Notes under the pieces: model-generated | What the model was told of the DNA's origin: nothing | The model's input: the letters and a program-made list of their open reading frames with translations, nothing else | Databases searched by the model: none | Shown: piece by piece, positions 25,504 through 35,041 of the stretch | How positions within the stretch are numbered: the first letter of the stretch is position 1 | Layout of the letters: each line of letters starts with the position of its first letter | Made by a program: the position numbers and the translations under genes | Assembly: GCA_944324305.1 (NCBI GenBank) | Contig: CALUVV010000001.1 | Location: 1 to 64,000 of the forward strand | Origin: Candidatus Gastranaerophilales bacterium | Lineage (GTDB): Bacteria; Cyanobacteriota; Vampirovibrionia; Gastranaerophilales; Gastranaerophilaceae | DNA: 64,000 nt | Direction: 5' to 3'

Positions 25504-26127
25504 TTACCAGTGATTAATATGCAATCTGTCTTCAATGTTAATCACTTTTTGTACAGGCAATTTTGCATTTCTGTGGGGATACCCCAAAGCAATATAACAA
25601 GGCATTGTATAGTTATCAGGATGCTTAAGAGTGTTTTTAATATGTTCCAATTCCTCTGTCATAGGAATGCGTGTTACGCCAAAGATACCTTCGGCAGCGG
25701 CTGCCAATAATATATTTTCAACACAGCACCAAATTGACGCAAATTCGTTAAGAGAACTTAAACATGTAGGGTTCATTAAAGGTTCTCTCAATTTGAAAAA
25801 TGGTAAAACTAAACACCCCGAGTTGTAAAGCATAGAAAATTGTTTTGGCATAGCAATGTGATACATTCCTCTTTGGTCTGAATCTGTCATCCCAAATCCG
25901 TCCATCATTTTTTCGCATTCATCATAACCTGTCATATCTTCCAAGTTAAGAACGCTTAATCGTTCTTTTTTGTCGTTGACAATCACAAATTCCCATTCTC
26001 GAAGATGATTATTGGTTGGTGCTTTTAATCCGGCTGAAAGAATTCTTTTTATAATATCCATAGGGATAGGTTTATCTTCAAAATCACGCACTGTTCTGCG
26101 TTTTTCGATTGCTTCATAAAAATCCAT
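25504..26127 (-). CDS. Nitroreductase-family flavoenzyme
   Basis: 207 residues. The family start DFYEAIEKRRTVRDFEDKPI carries the R-R-T-V-R FMN-phosphate site, followed by SAGLKAPTNNHLREW and later EFASIWCCVENILLAAAAEG and PCYIALGYPHRNAK. Such homodimers bind FMN and reduce nitro groups, quinones or other oxidised compounds using NAD(P)H. It is a single gene, with no operon partner, and functionally close to the nearby flavin reductases. Confidence 0.88.
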   Translation of the reverse strand: MDFYEAIEKRRTVRDFEDKPIPMDIIKRILSAGLKAPTNNHLREWEFVIVNDKKERLSVLNLEDMTGYDECEKMMDGFGMTDSDQRGMYHIAMPKQFSMLYNSGCLVLPFFKLREPLMNPTCLSSLNEFASIWCCVENILLAAAAEGIFGVTRIPMTEELEHIKNTLKHPDNYTMPCYIALGYPHRNAKLPVQKVINIEDRLHINHW

Positions 26128-26324
26128 TTAATTAACCTGCCACTTTTTGCTTGTTTATATATATTTTACTCTTATATCATAGTATAAATAAAATTATAGA
26201 AATAAACGAATTTTAAACATTTGTAAAATTTTATTACTATAACATTTAAAATAAGCAAATCTAAAAATTTATCAGTATTATATTATCCCAACATACATCT
26301 GATAAAGTATAAAAGGAGAAACTC

Positions 26325-27050
26325 ATGATTTCTAAGAGTATATCACTTCGATCTGCACAAAAACTTCCTGAGTATTTATTTTACAGAGTTCAAAATAAAA
26401 ACAATGCTGCATATAAAATGATTCAAACAAAAGCACATTCATTAGCTCCTGTATATGAAATTAATGTAAAGAAAAGCAATTTAATTAACGCTGTAAAACT
26501 GAAATTTGACAGAGATTATAAAGGGGTGGAAAAAGTAAAAAAAACGTTCCAATTAAAAGAACTACATGCCTTGAGCAACCCTGAAGCATTGATTGTTAGC
26601 CTTTCTAAAGGTGGATTCCGCAATCAAAAAGATGCTGATGCCGCTGCACAGTTTATTACCGCAATAGGAAATAAAAGTTCAAAACCGATAATAATTAATG
26701 ATTTTGATTATGATCCGTATTTCGTACCTTCCGTTATAAAAGCAGGGGTTATGGATATAAGAACAAGCCCTGCTAAAAGAAAAGCTGAAATATTAGCCGC
26801 AAAAAATGAAGTATTAAAAGCATTTGATAATCTTTTTGACAGAAATACCAACCTTTGTGACAGTATTAGCGATATTGTTGACAGCAGTATCTATTTTGGC
26901 TTGACATTAGTGCGTAAAGAGCCTAAAACAAGAATAACTTCCAATCAAACATTAAGAAATAAACTTGAAAAAATTCAAAATAATGATTATAAATTAAGAA
27001 TGCTGCACAATGATTTATCGAACTTAGTTTACAATCCGGCAAACAAATAA
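26325..27050 (+). CDS. Uncharacterised lineage-specific protein
   Basis: 241 residues behind a good AAAAGGAGA site. No signal peptide or membrane span. The sequence is Lys-rich and mixed alpha/beta (VYEINVKKSNLINAVKL; LKELHALSNPEALIVSLSK; a DAAAQFITAIG helix; PIIINDFDYDP). No domain recognised. A GCAA element (26255) with a TATTAT box upstream resembles the recurrent promoter type of this window, though with a longer or shorter spacing. Confidence 0.7.
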   Translation: MISKSISLRSAQKLPEYLFYRVQNKNNAAYKMIQTKAHSLAPVYEINVKKSNLINAVKLKFDRDYKGVEKVKKTFQLKELHALSNPEALIVSLSKGGFRNQKDADAAAQFITAIGNKSSKPIIINDFDYDPYFVPSVIKAGVMDIRTSPAKRKAEILAAKNEVLKAFDNLFDRNTNLCDSISDIVDSSIYFGLTLVRKEPKTRITSNQTLRNKLEKIQNNDYKLRMLHNDLSNLVYNPANK

Positions 27051-27114
27051 TAAATTTTCGGCATAAATATTGCAATAATTTTATGTCTGAATTAAAATAG
27101 AGTTGTTATAATAT

Positions 27115-27185
27115 TCCCGGATCGTCTAGCGGCAGGACTGAAGATTCTGGCTCTTCCAACGGTGGTTCGAATCCATCTCCGGGAA
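27115..27185 (+). tRNA. tRNA-Gln (anticodon CTG)
   Basis: Acceptor arms TCCCGGA / TCCGGGA pair over 7 bp. D-arm GTCT...GGAC, anticodon stem GAAGA/TCTTC around the loop TTCTGGC (anticodon CTG), and T-arm GGTGG-TTCGAAT-CCATC complete a full cloverleaf. CCA is not encoded. Confidence 0.88.
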
Positions 27186-27189
27186 ATTT

Positions 27190-27500
27190 TTGTTATTGTA
27201 AGTTTGCGTCCATACTGGTTTGTACAGATAAACAATGTCTAATTTTATCACCGGACAGGTATGCACAGCCTACTGACCAGTAATTAACGGAAGTATTTCT
27301 CTCTTTAATGGTAAGAAAATAAAAAAAAGCAGGTTGAGCAACTTGCATGAACAGGAGTTTATAGTTAAAGTTCCTATTATCTTATAACAGAAATAAAGCA
27401 GTTTGTTAATATTAGTATAGTTTATATTTACTTTGAGAATTTTTATTGTAAGCTTAAAACCATGGAAGTGGTGATTTTTGATATTTATTTGGGGTAATAT
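27190..27500 (+). other. Gene-free spacer after tRNA-Gln
   Basis: About 320 nt without a gene. TACTGGT (27213) pairs with ACCAGTA (27276) around a ~55-nt region; no T tract follows. It could be a structured RNA or tRNA-processing leftover; nothing firm can be said. Confidence 0.3.
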
Positions 27501-27511
27501 CTGGAGGTTTT

Positions 27512-27973
27512 ATGAAAGAGTATAAAGGCAGGATTGCAACAAAACTATTTTGGACTGGCTGCGGTTTGTGCGCCGGTTGGTTTGTTTTTAATGTTGCAGG
27601 AAAATTTACTCATAGCTTTTTAATATCTGCAATAGCAGCTTTGGCTGTCATTGTGTGGATGCTTCACAAAATATATTATACCGATAATATTTCAATTCTT
27701 TTTACAAATGACAACCAGCTGCTTATCAAACGGTTTGGAAAAATTATTAAAGGATTTCCAATCGATCAATATTATTGGTCTGAATATTCAAAAAATTCAA
27801 ATACAAAAAATGAAGATGACCAAGATATTTATTATATAAGTAAGGAGACGGGAAAAGAGGATTATATTGACGCAACTAACTTTAGCGGAGAAGATTACAA
27901 AGAAATGCTTTCAATGTTAGGGGCAAAAAATACTAATGAACAGCCTATAAAAGTTGCAACCATTAAAAAATAA
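27512..27973 (+). CDS. Small membrane protein with two TM segments
   Basis: 153 residues, start supported by TGGAGG. Two hydrophobic helices (about 11-29 and 35-52: GCGLCAGWFVFNV; FLISAIAALAVIVWML) are followed by a soluble ~95-residue domain that opens ISILFTNDNQLLIKRFGK, reminiscent of a membrane-proximal PH-like (bacterial PH) domain. The next gene follows 12 nt later and is also membrane-anchored, so they form a two-gene operon. Function unknown. Confidence 0.7.
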   Translation: MKEYKGRIATKLFWTGCGLCAGWFVFNVAGKFTHSFLISAIAALAVIVWMLHKIYYTDNISILFTNDNQLLIKRFGKIIKGFPIDQYYWSEYSKNSNTKNEDDQDIYYISKETGKEDYIDATNFSGEDYKEMLSMLGAKNTNEQPIKVATIKK

Positions 27974-27985
27974 GGAGGAATAAAA

Positions 27986-28435
27986 ATGGAAATGACCCAG
28001 TACATTCTAATCGTAGGCGGAATTATTCTTTTAAGTTTTGTTTATCAAGGAGTTGGAATGTATATCCACTCAATGTCAAAGAAAAAGTATGAAAGTGAAA
28101 ATCCTGATGCTTCAATTATGGTAATTAAAGATTGCCAATGGCACCTATTAGGCTTCACTAATACCATTAATTGCTTGACTATTAACGGAGAATCTCAAGC
28201 TCAAATTTCTGCAGGTTTTGGACAAAGAGCATATTATGTTAAGCCGGGTGCAAATATTTTGGAATTACAATACGAAACTCAAAGACCTGGTATTTTGCAC
28301 AAATGGGTAAGAACAACATATGACCCTCAAAAAATTGAAGTAAATGTTGAACCTGAGAAAAAATATGCAATTTCTTATGATAAAAAGCAAAGTTCATTTG
28401 TTTTTGAAGAGTTGGCACAAAAAGAGAATAATTAA
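27986..28435 (+). CDS. Membrane-anchored small protein
   Basis: 149 residues after AAGGAGG. One N-terminal membrane segment (YILIVGGIILLSFVYQGVG) precedes a soluble domain of beta character (CLTINGESQAQISAGFGQRA, YYVKPGANILELQYE, IEVNVEPEKKYAISYD). The strand pattern resembles small DUF2846-like or PEGA-like beta-sandwich modules, but no firm match can be made. Cotranscribed with the preceding gene and ended by a strong terminator. Confidence 0.7.
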   Translation: MEMTQYILIVGGIILLSFVYQGVGMYIHSMSKKKYESENPDASIMVIKDCQWHLLGFTNTINCLTINGESQAQISAGFGQRAYYVKPGANILELQYETQRPGILHKWVRTTYDPQKIEVNVEPEKKYAISYDKKQSSFVFEELAQKENN

Positions 28436-28464
28436 TTTATTTTACAAGAATTAGATTTTTACAA

Positions 28465-28508
28465 ATCCCAAACCACTTAGAGGCTAATTGGTTTGGGATT
28501 GTTTTTTA
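28465..28508 (+). terminator. Rho-independent terminator
   Basis: AATCCCAAACCA / TGGTTTGGGATT, a 12-bp perfect stem with a 13-nt loop, then GTTTTTT. Ends the two-gene membrane protein operon. Confidence 0.88.
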
Positions 28509-28533
28509 TTTATAAAGCAATATATAGCAAATA

Positions 28534-28566
28534 GCAAAAAAAATTTTTTTATGTTTTAAATATATT
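28534..28566 (+). promoter_or_regulatory. GCAA-A/T-tract promoter-like element before 28567
   Basis: GCAAAAAAAATTTTTTT starting at 28534, then TAAATATATT directly before the ATG. The -10-like box is so close that the message would be almost leaderless, in line with the absence of a Shine-Dalgarno site. Confidence 0.45.
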
Positions 28567-28851
28567 ATGCAAATAAATAACAATATATATTCCCCGTCAT
28601 TTAAAAGTACATACACGGTAGATACAGGTACCGCAACATCAAAAACGCAGATTTTCATGCTTGGAGCCTTAATGAATAATTTTTGGCTGAACAATGCTAA
28701 CATGACTTACAATAGAATAAGAAGTACAGGTGTGTACGGAAAAGTTGATATTAACGTTAAAGATTACAAAGACAGAGCGTTCGAATCGGCATTAAGAAAT
28801 AACGGTATTTCTTATGAAAAGAAAAATTACGGAATTAATTATATGGCCTGA
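28567..28851 (+). CDS. Small lineage-specific protein with N-terminal SPSFKS motif
   Basis: 94 residues. The start MQINNNIYSPSFKSTY matches the N-terminal N...F-K/G-G/S pattern shared by several unrelated proteins here. No signal peptide or membrane span and no known domain; the rest is polar (YNRIRSTGVYGKVDINVKDY). No ribosome site before the ATG. It ends at the very base before the mnmG stop on the other strand. Function unknown; possibly exported by an unrecognised route. Confidence 0.6.
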   Translation: MQINNNIYSPSFKSTYTVDTGTATSKTQIFMLGALMNNFWLNNANMTYNRIRSTGVYGKVDINVKDYKDRAFESALRNNGISYEKKNYGINYMA

Positions 28852-30735
28852 TTAAACTCTGGTAAACTGGCGGCGTTCAAGCATTACCATTAAAATAGAA
28901 ATATCAGCGGGTTTAACACCACCGATGCGTGATGCCTGAGCCAGAGTTTTCGGACGAATTTTAGCAAGTTTGTCTCTTGTTTCGGAAGAAATATGCTCGA
29001 TTGAAGAAAAATCAATATCATCGGGAATTTTAAATTTATCAAGTTTTGATGCCTGTTCAACCTGAAATTCCTGACGTTTTAAATATCCTTCATATTTAAC
29101 AAGGATTTCAACCTGCTCCGAAACATCAAACGGAATATTTAAAGCATTTGTTTCAGCATCTATTTCCTTGATAACATTATAATCAACGTTCGGACGTTTC
29201 AGAAGTTCAGCTATTTTCATGCCGCGATCCATGTGCTCTCCGTATTTTGAAAGCAAAGAATTAACCTCTTCCGTTGCCGAAATTTTAGCATCTTTAATTC
29301 TTAATAATTCTTTCTCTATAGCTTTTTGTTTATCGGTAAATACTTTAAATTGAACGTCATCCACAAGTCCAAACTTCTTGCCTATTGATGTCAGTCTTGC
29401 ATCCGCATTATCCTGACGAAGCAAAAGCCTGTATTCGGAACGGGAAGTAAGCATTCTGTAAGGATCTTGAATATCTTTTGTAACCAAATCATCAATTAAT
29501 GTTCCGATGTATGATGAACTTCTTGAAAGTTCAAGCAGTTCGGAATTGTTTAAATAATTAAATGCATTTATACCTGCAATCAAACCTTGAGCGGCAGCTT
29601 CTTCGTATCCGCTTGTTCCGTTAATCTGTCCGCCGAAAAACAAACCTTTAATATTTTTAGACATCAAAGAATGAGTAGTCTGCACAGCAGGAACATAATC
29701 GTATTCAACGGCATAGGCAGGTTTAATCACATGTGCTTTTTCCAGCCCCGGAAGCGTCCTGAGCATTTTAACCTGAACGTCTGCGGGAAGACTGCTTGAA
29801 AATCCCTGAATATAAACTTCATACGTACCTAATCCCTCAGGCTCAATAAAAATATGGTGTGATGGATTTTCACTAAATCTTACGACCTTGTCTTCGATAG
29901 AAGGACAGTAACGCGGTCCCACACCCTGAATTAAACCTTGAAACATAGGTGACTTATCAAGATTTGCTTTAATAATTGCATGTGTTTCTTCATTTGTCCT
30001 TGTAAGATAACAAGGATATTGGGGTCTGACGGGTCTGTTCGGTTTAAACGAATAAAAATGAAGAGTTTCATCACCCGGTTGAATTGTCATTTTTGAGTAA
30101 TCAATTGAACGTTTATCAACTCTGGGCGGGGTTCCTGTCTTTAATTTTTTAATTGTAATTCCATGTTTTATAAGAGATTCTGATAAACCGTAAGCGGCTT
30201 TTTCTCCCAGTCTGCCTGCGCTGTAGGAACGAAGTCCGACAAAAATTTTTCCGTTAAGAGATGTTCCTGTTGTAAGAATAACTGCACGGGCGCAGTATTC
30301 TATACCGAATTCATCAATCGCACCAGCAACTTGCCCGTCTTTTACCAGAAGCTCGGTAATACAAGCCTGACGGAGATAAATATTTTCATTATTTTCAATA
30401 ATATTACGCATGTAATCCATATATTGTTTTTTATCGGATTGTGCTCGCAAAGCTCTTACAGCAGGTCCTTTGGAAGAATTCAACATCTTCATTTGAATAT
30501 AAGTAGCATCAGCGGCCTCACCCATAACTCCGCCTAATGCATCAATTTCTCTGACAAGAGTTGACTTTGCAGGTCCGCCTATTGCAGGATTACACGGCAT
30601 TAAAGCAATATGATCAACATCAAGTGTTGCAAGAAGAACTTTAGCACCGAGTTTTGCACATGCAATTGCGGCTTCACACCCTGCATGTCCCGCACCAACA
30701 ACTATTACATCGTATTTATTATTAAGATAATCCAT
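28852..30735 (-). CDS. mnmG: tRNA uridine-5-carboxymethylaminomethyl modification enzyme MnmG (GidA)
   Basis: 627 residues, full length. FAD-binding VVGAGHAGCEAAIACAKLG at residues 11-29, the family block PCNPAIGGPAKSTLVREID, RTPPRV-like GTPPRVDKRS, the QTTHSLMSKNIKGLFFGGQI block and the C-terminal GISPADIS-like GVKPADISILM are all present. With MnmE it installs the cmnm5 group at U34 of tRNAs reading split codon boxes. It stands alone here, converging on the small gene at 28567. Confidence 0.97.
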   Translation of the reverse strand: MDYLNNKYDVIVVGAGHAGCEAAIACAKLGAKVLLATLDVDHIALMPCNPAIGGPAKSTLVREIDALGGVMGEAADATYIQMKMLNSSKGPAVRALRAQSDKKQYMDYMRNIIENNENIYLRQACITELLVKDGQVAGAIDEFGIEYCARAVILTTGTSLNGKIFVGLRSYSAGRLGEKAAYGLSESLIKHGITIKKLKTGTPPRVDKRSIDYSKMTIQPGDETLHFYSFKPNRPVRPQYPCYLTRTNEETHAIIKANLDKSPMFQGLIQGVGPRYCPSIEDKVVRFSENPSHHIFIEPEGLGTYEVYIQGFSSSLPADVQVKMLRTLPGLEKAHVIKPAYAVEYDYVPAVQTTHSLMSKNIKGLFFGGQINGTSGYEEAAAQGLIAGINAFNYLNNSELLELSRSSSYIGTLIDDLVTKDIQDPYRMLTSRSEYRLLLRQDNADARLTSIGKKFGLVDDVQFKVFTDKQKAIEKELLRIKDAKISATEEVNSLLSKYGEHMDRGMKIAELLKRPNVDYNVIKEIDAETNALNIPFDVSEQVEILVKYEGYLKRQEFQVEQASKLDKFKIPDDIDFSSIEHISSETRDKLAKIRPKTLAQASRIGGVKPADISILMVMLERRQFTRV

Positions 30736-30925
30736 TTTTCATATTCCTAATCGGCTATACCACATATTATAGTACAAATAAAACAATTTAAGATTAAAAA
30801 TTAAAATAGATTAACCGCCTATCTACTCCATATGGATGATATTAATTTAAATTAATAAAGATTAATATAATTTATAACGACATGAGAAAACACATATTGA
30901 ATATACATCTTATTGGAGCTCATTG

Positions 30926-32584
30926 ATGTCAGAACAGATTTTACTACAGCCGATACAGGCGGCAAATACAGACAAAGCAAGAGAATCGCTTGAGAAAGCC
31001 CGAATAGCACACGAAAGATATCTTATCCGCCAGCAAAACAGTGATTTGCAGGAAGCTATCGAGTATTATATTGATGCCGTCAAATATGACCCTTCTATGC
31101 CGGAAGCTTATTACAGGCTTGCGACTTTAATGTGGGAACAGGGACAAATAAGTATTGATACGGCAATTGAACAGTGTAAAACTGCTGTTTCGCTTGCTCC
31201 GCAAAACATCAATGCCCATCTTTATACAGGTTTTTTCATGAAAATGGCACAGGATTTCAAATCCGCCGAACAAGAATTTAAGTCTGCCATTAAAATGGGA
31301 AAATTAAAGTCAGCACGCCCCAGACTGATACTTTCACAATCAATTTTACAAAAGATTAATTCTCAAAACGGTAATGTAAAAGATTATTTAAGCTTTATTT
31401 ACTATTTCTTGTCGGGAAGTCTTATGCTTGCATGGGACAGACCATCTATGAAAATGTTTTACAAAAACATGTCCGATGATTTTTCGGTATTCACTTACAA
31501 CACAGTAGGAAAGTTTTTGGAAAAATTCAAGCTGTATCCTACTGCCGAAAATATCTACAGGCAGGCAATCACAGCAACAAATCACAGCGAAATTTTCTAT
31601 AACAAAATGGGAGATTTGGCGCTTAAAAATAAAGAAACTGATTTAACCGTAGACTGTTATAGAAAAGTTTTAGAAGCTAATCCTTTAAACAGAGAAGTTC
31701 TGATTAAACTTGCAACCGTTTTGCAGACTTATTTTCCTGAAAACACGGATGAAACAATAGATTGTTATGAAAAACTTCTGGAATTTGATATTGATACCCC
31801 GCAGATTTATTATGAACTGGGTCATCTTTATATGAAAAAAGAGGATAAAATAAATTCCATAAGCGCATTTAAACTTGCGTTAGAAAGAGAACCGGAAAAT
31901 CCATTTTATAATAATTCTCTTGCGTACGCTTATTCTAAAGCGGAATTATACGACGATGCAATAGAACATTATCAAAAGGCAATTACAATCAATCCTGATA
32001 ACGAATGGACATCAATTGTTTGTGAAGCACTTGGCTCCATATATGCAGAAGTAAAAGGAAATATAGAAGCAGCCGTATCAACTTATCAGGCAGGAATGAT
32101 TTTAGATCCAAACAATTATAACCTTTATCTGTCTTTAGGCGATGTTCATATGGCAGCATACGATTTGGATAATGCAATACGTGCTTACTGTGATGCCATA
32201 ACGCTTAAACCGGATGATTACAGAGCTTATGCAAAAGCAGGAATTGCACTGTGGGAAAAAGATTACCTTGAAGAAGCTCTTGTATCTTTCCACAAAGCTA
32301 TAGACTTAAACCCTGATAATGAATATGCACAAAATAATTTAGGAATTCTTTATTTAGACGGGCTCGGCGATGCGGAAGAAGCACTTGAATATTTTGAAGC
32401 GGCAATAGAACTAAATCCGAGTTATACTCTTGCATATTTTAATGCCGCAAGAGCCTCACAGGCAATGGGATTTATAAATGATGCCGCAAATTATTATCAA
32501 ATGTCCATTGATTTAAATAAGATAACACAGGATTTGGATGAAGATGATATCAGAACACGTCTGCACAGGCTGTTTGACATCTAA
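30926..32584 (+). CDS. Tetratricopeptide-repeat (TPR) scaffold protein
   Basis: 552 residues from the ATG at 30926 (GGAG 11 nt upstream; the TTG one codon earlier is less likely). About a dozen 34-residue TPR units run from residue ~40 to the end, with the W/Y-G-Y-A-P pattern: YYRLATLMWEQGQIS, YNKMGDLALKNKETD, YYELGHLYMKKEDK, YNNSLAYAYSKAELYDDAIE, YLSLGDVHMAAYDLDNAIRA, YAKAGIALWEKDYLEEAL, NNLGILYLDGLGDAEEALEY. No signal peptide or catalytic domain. TPR superhelices bind partner proteins. It sits upstream of a prepilin gene and could serve pilus or secretion assembly, but that is only neighbourhood evidence. Confidence 0.9.
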   Translation: MSEQILLQPIQAANTDKARESLEKARIAHERYLIRQQNSDLQEAIEYYIDAVKYDPSMPEAYYRLATLMWEQGQISIDTAIEQCKTAVSLAPQNINAHLYTGFFMKMAQDFKSAEQEFKSAIKMGKLKSARPRLILSQSILQKINSQNGNVKDYLSFIYYFLSGSLMLAWDRPSMKMFYKNMSDDFSVFTYNTVGKFLEKFKLYPTAENIYRQAITATNHSEIFYNKMGDLALKNKETDLTVDCYRKVLEANPLNREVLIKLATVLQTYFPENTDETIDCYEKLLEFDIDTPQIYYELGHLYMKKEDKINSISAFKLALEREPENPFYNNSLAYAYSKAELYDDAIEHYQKAITINPDNEWTSIVCEALGSIYAEVKGNIEAAVSTYQAGMILDPNNYNLYLSLGDVHMAAYDLDNAIRAYCDAITLKPDDYRAYAKAGIALWEKDYLEEALVSFHKAIDLNPDNEYAQNNLGILYLDGLGDAEEALEYFEAAIELNPSYTLAYFNAARASQAMGFINDAANYYQMSIDLNKITQDLDEDDIRTRLHRLFDI

Positions 32585-32646
32585 GCTTGACATTATATAA
32601 ATAATCGTAAATAATAAAAGAGTTAGGATAATAGGAGGCAGAAATT

Positions 32647-33455
32647 ATGAATATTAAAGCGTTAAAGATTGCCCCCCCCCCGGAACTACGTGCGTAGATA
32701 CACCGGATAGACTGTTTAAGGGGCGCTTTTACAATTTTTCTAAAAATTTTAACTGTTTTTATTTTAAGCGCTGTTTAAAGGCTTTTACATTGGCTGAAGT
32801 TCTTGTCACTTTAGGTATTATCGGAATTGTTGCCGCTCTGACTATGCCGTCTCTGATTGCAAACCATAAAAAGAAGGAAGCTTCAGCACGTCTCAAAAAA
32901 TTCAGCAGCATGATGCAGCAGGCTTTAATTCTTGCCGAAAATGATCATGGAACACCTGCTTACGAATGGATTGACGTAAGAAATTATCAGGATGAAGACG
33001 GGAATATGGACCCACAGACAGAAAATGATGAAAATTATGCATATTGGAACAAGTATCTTGCCCCGTACATTAAATACCTTAAAGTAGAAAAAGGTATATA
33101 TAATGCCGAAGATAATACCAAAAGCAAAGGGACAAAAATATATTTCGCTGACGGTTCAACCGCAGAGATGCATTTGGGTAATTGCGTAGATTTGCGCTTT
33201 GATATTAACGGAGACAGGCTTCCAAACGAATTCGGAAGAGATATATTTGTATTTTTTATAGCAACAGGAAAATCATATTCATTAAGCAAAGAATCTGAAA
33301 TATCAAAAAATAAATCATTTGCGGCAGCTTATCTGCCCCTCTATAATACAAGAGAAAAGGCGTTACAAGCCTGTAAAACCGATCCTTACGACTGCTCAGC
33401 ACTTTTACAATATGATGATTTTGAGTTCAAAAAAGATTATCCTCATAGGTTATAA
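32647..33455 (+). pseudogene. Prepilin-like protein with a C10 tract putting the start out of frame by one base (phase-variable candidate)
   Basis: The ATG at 32647 follows GGAGG and encodes MNIKALKIAPPP before C10 (32672-32681); the frame then stops after 16 codons. In the frame reached with 11 or 8 Cs, no stop occurs from the tract to the end at 33455, giving about 269 residues. That frame encodes a long leader ending LKAFTLAEVLVTLGIIGIVA, the prepilin-peptidase motif, then ALTMPSLIANHKKKEASARL and a Cys-containing C-terminal domain (ACKTDPYDCSALLQYDDFEF). The total length of 809 nt is one short of a multiple of three. This fits slipped-strand phase variation with the gene OFF in this sequence. 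A TTG at 32790 could give a short product lacking the leader. Confidence 0.8.
32672..32681 (+). repeat. C10 homopolymer tract in prepilin gene
   Basis: Ten Cs flanked by TTG and GGAAC, 25 nt into the prepilin reading frame. One of four C10 tracts in the window, all with C on the plus strand; no other G or C run of seven or more was noticed. Confidence 0.9.
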
Positions 33456-34187
33456 CTAGAATAATGACAATTGTTCCTGCTTAGCAAAATGCTTCTGTAG
33501 ATAAGACGGTCTGTGATATTTACTCATGCCGTATTTATCTATCAGAGCCATGTGCTCTTTTGTAAGATATCCCGCGTTATCTTTCCAGTTATATTGCGGG
33601 AATTCCGCATCAAGCCGCAGCATATATCTGTCACGGCTTACCTTAGCAAGAATACTTGCCGCCGCAATAGATGCCGATCTAGCATCACCCTTAACAACAT
33701 ATCTCTGCGAATAATCAAAATCCCATATCCTCTTGTTACCGTCAATTAATATCATTATTTCACTTCTGCTAAGCATGTTACGTGCAATTAATTTCTCTTT
33801 TTCTTCCGGAAGCGGATAAAGTTGATTTATTACGTCTTCACATGCCAAACGCATTGCCTTTAAAGAAGCATTAAGAATATTTATTCGCTCAATCTCATCT
33901 ACTTCAATACAAACAGTAGAATTAACGGTATTTTCCTTTATAATGTCATATAAAGCTTCACGTTTCTTAGGAGAAAGCTTTTTACTGTCATTTAAATCTT
34001 CAAGCCTTTCAACTAATTCCTGCGAACGCTTATTAAAACATACGGCACTGGCAAAGACACCGCCCGCACCGCATCCGCGGCCGGCTTCATCAGTACCTAT
34101 TACAACTCTCTTTTGATTTAAATCAAAAGTGAAAAGCTGTATAATACGCGAATCAGCTGTTAAAGTTGTTTTTAATTTTTGTACCAT
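33456..34187 (-). CDS. rnhB: Ribonuclease HII
   Basis: 243 residues. The active site shows GTDEAGRGCGAG (Asp and Glu at residues ~33-34), later MILIDGN with the third Asp, KVSRDRYM and the YGMSKYHRPS C-terminal segment common to RnhB. It cuts RNA in RNA-DNA hybrids and removes single ribonucleotides from DNA in the cytoplasm. A ~25-residue N-terminal extension is longer than usual. The stop abuts the prepilin stop on the other strand, and the start is 2 nt after the rbgA stop, as in the common rplS-rbgA-rnhB order. Confidence 0.95.
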   Translation of the reverse strand: MVQKLKTTLTADSRIIQLFTFDLNQKRVVIGTDEAGRGCGAGGVFASAVCFNKRSQELVERLEDLNDSKKLSPKKREALYDIIKENTVNSTVCIEVDEIERINILNASLKAMRLACEDVINQLYPLPEEKEKLIARNMLSRSEIMILIDGNKRIWDFDYSQRYVVKGDARSASIAAASILAKVSRDRYMLRLDAEFPQYNWKDNAGYLTKEHMALIDKYGMSKYHRPSYLQKHFAKQEQLSLF

Positions 34188-34189
34188 AT

Positions 34190-35041
34190 CTAACCTTCTA
34201 CTAAGTCATCAAGAATAAACTTTCCGATTTTACCTTCCCTGAAATCTCTTAAAACATATACGGCTGTCCGCTCAATATCGGGATTTCCGCCTGAAATAAT
34301 CCAGTTTCTCGATTTAGCAATCTCTTCCAGTGAAAGTGTTTCGACTTTATAAAATTCTTTTACTGCTTCCGAATATTTTTCATCTAACAACGCTAATAGT
34401 TCTTTTGCTACTATTTCGTTAGAATAAGCATTCTCGGAAACTGCATTAACGAATGCGAGTTTCTTAGCTCTAATCTGATCTTCCTGCTTCATCGGAACAA
34501 TCCCGGGAGTATCAAGCAAATCCAGCTTCGGATTAATCCTTACCCATTGCTGCTGTCTTGTAACCCCTGCTTTTGCCCCGATTTTTGTTTTTGATGATTT
34601 GGTTAACTTATTTATAATACTGGATTTACCGACGTTCGGCATCCCGACAACCATAACACGTGCAGGTCTGCGAAGAAGTCCCTTTTTCATCAATGCCTGA
34701 ATTCTCGGTTCCGAAAGTTCCACAGCTTTTTTAACAATAAAATTTAAGTCTTTGGAATTTTTAGCGTCTGACTTTAACACAGGAAAACCTGATTTCTCCT
34801 CTAATACTTTTATAAATTTTTTAAGTTCATCAGGGTTGGTTAAATCAGCTTTATTAAGCAAGATTAAACGGGGCTTTTCACCTAAAAGCCCCGCAATATT
34901 ATCATAACTGCTTGAATAAGGCAGTCTCGCATCAATTACTTCAATTACGGCATCAACTAAAGAGAGCTGTTCTTTAAGTTTCTTTTCAGCTTTCGCAATA
35001 TGTCCCGGATACCAGTGTATATGAAGCTTATCTTTTTTCAA
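34190..35041 (-). CDS. rbgA: Ribosome biogenesis GTPase (RbgA/YlqF)
   Basis: 283 residues with the circularly permuted GTPase order: LLNKADL (G4) at ~60 comes before [14 protein letters not shown] (G1) at ~132 and DTPGIVP (G3) at ~177. The N-terminus [18 protein letters not shown] is diagnostic for YlqF. It helps late assembly of the 50S subunit. It overlaps the rplS gene by 14 nt, so the operon rplS-rbgA-rnhB is tightly coupled. Confidence 0.95.
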   Translation of the reverse strand: MKKDKLHIHWYPGHIAKAEKKLKEQLSLVDAVIEVIDARLPYSSSYDNIAGLLGEKPRLILLNKADLTNPDELKKFIKVLEEKSGFPVLKSDAKNSKDLNFIVKKAVELSEPRIQALMKKGLLRRPARVMVVGMPNVGKSSIINKLTKSSKTKIGAKAGVTRQQQWVRINPKLDLLDTPGIVPMKQEDQIRAKKLAFVNAVSENAYSNEIVAKELLALLDEKYSEAVKEFYKVETLSLEEIAKSRNWIISGGNPDIERTAVYVLRDFREGKIGKFILDDLVEG

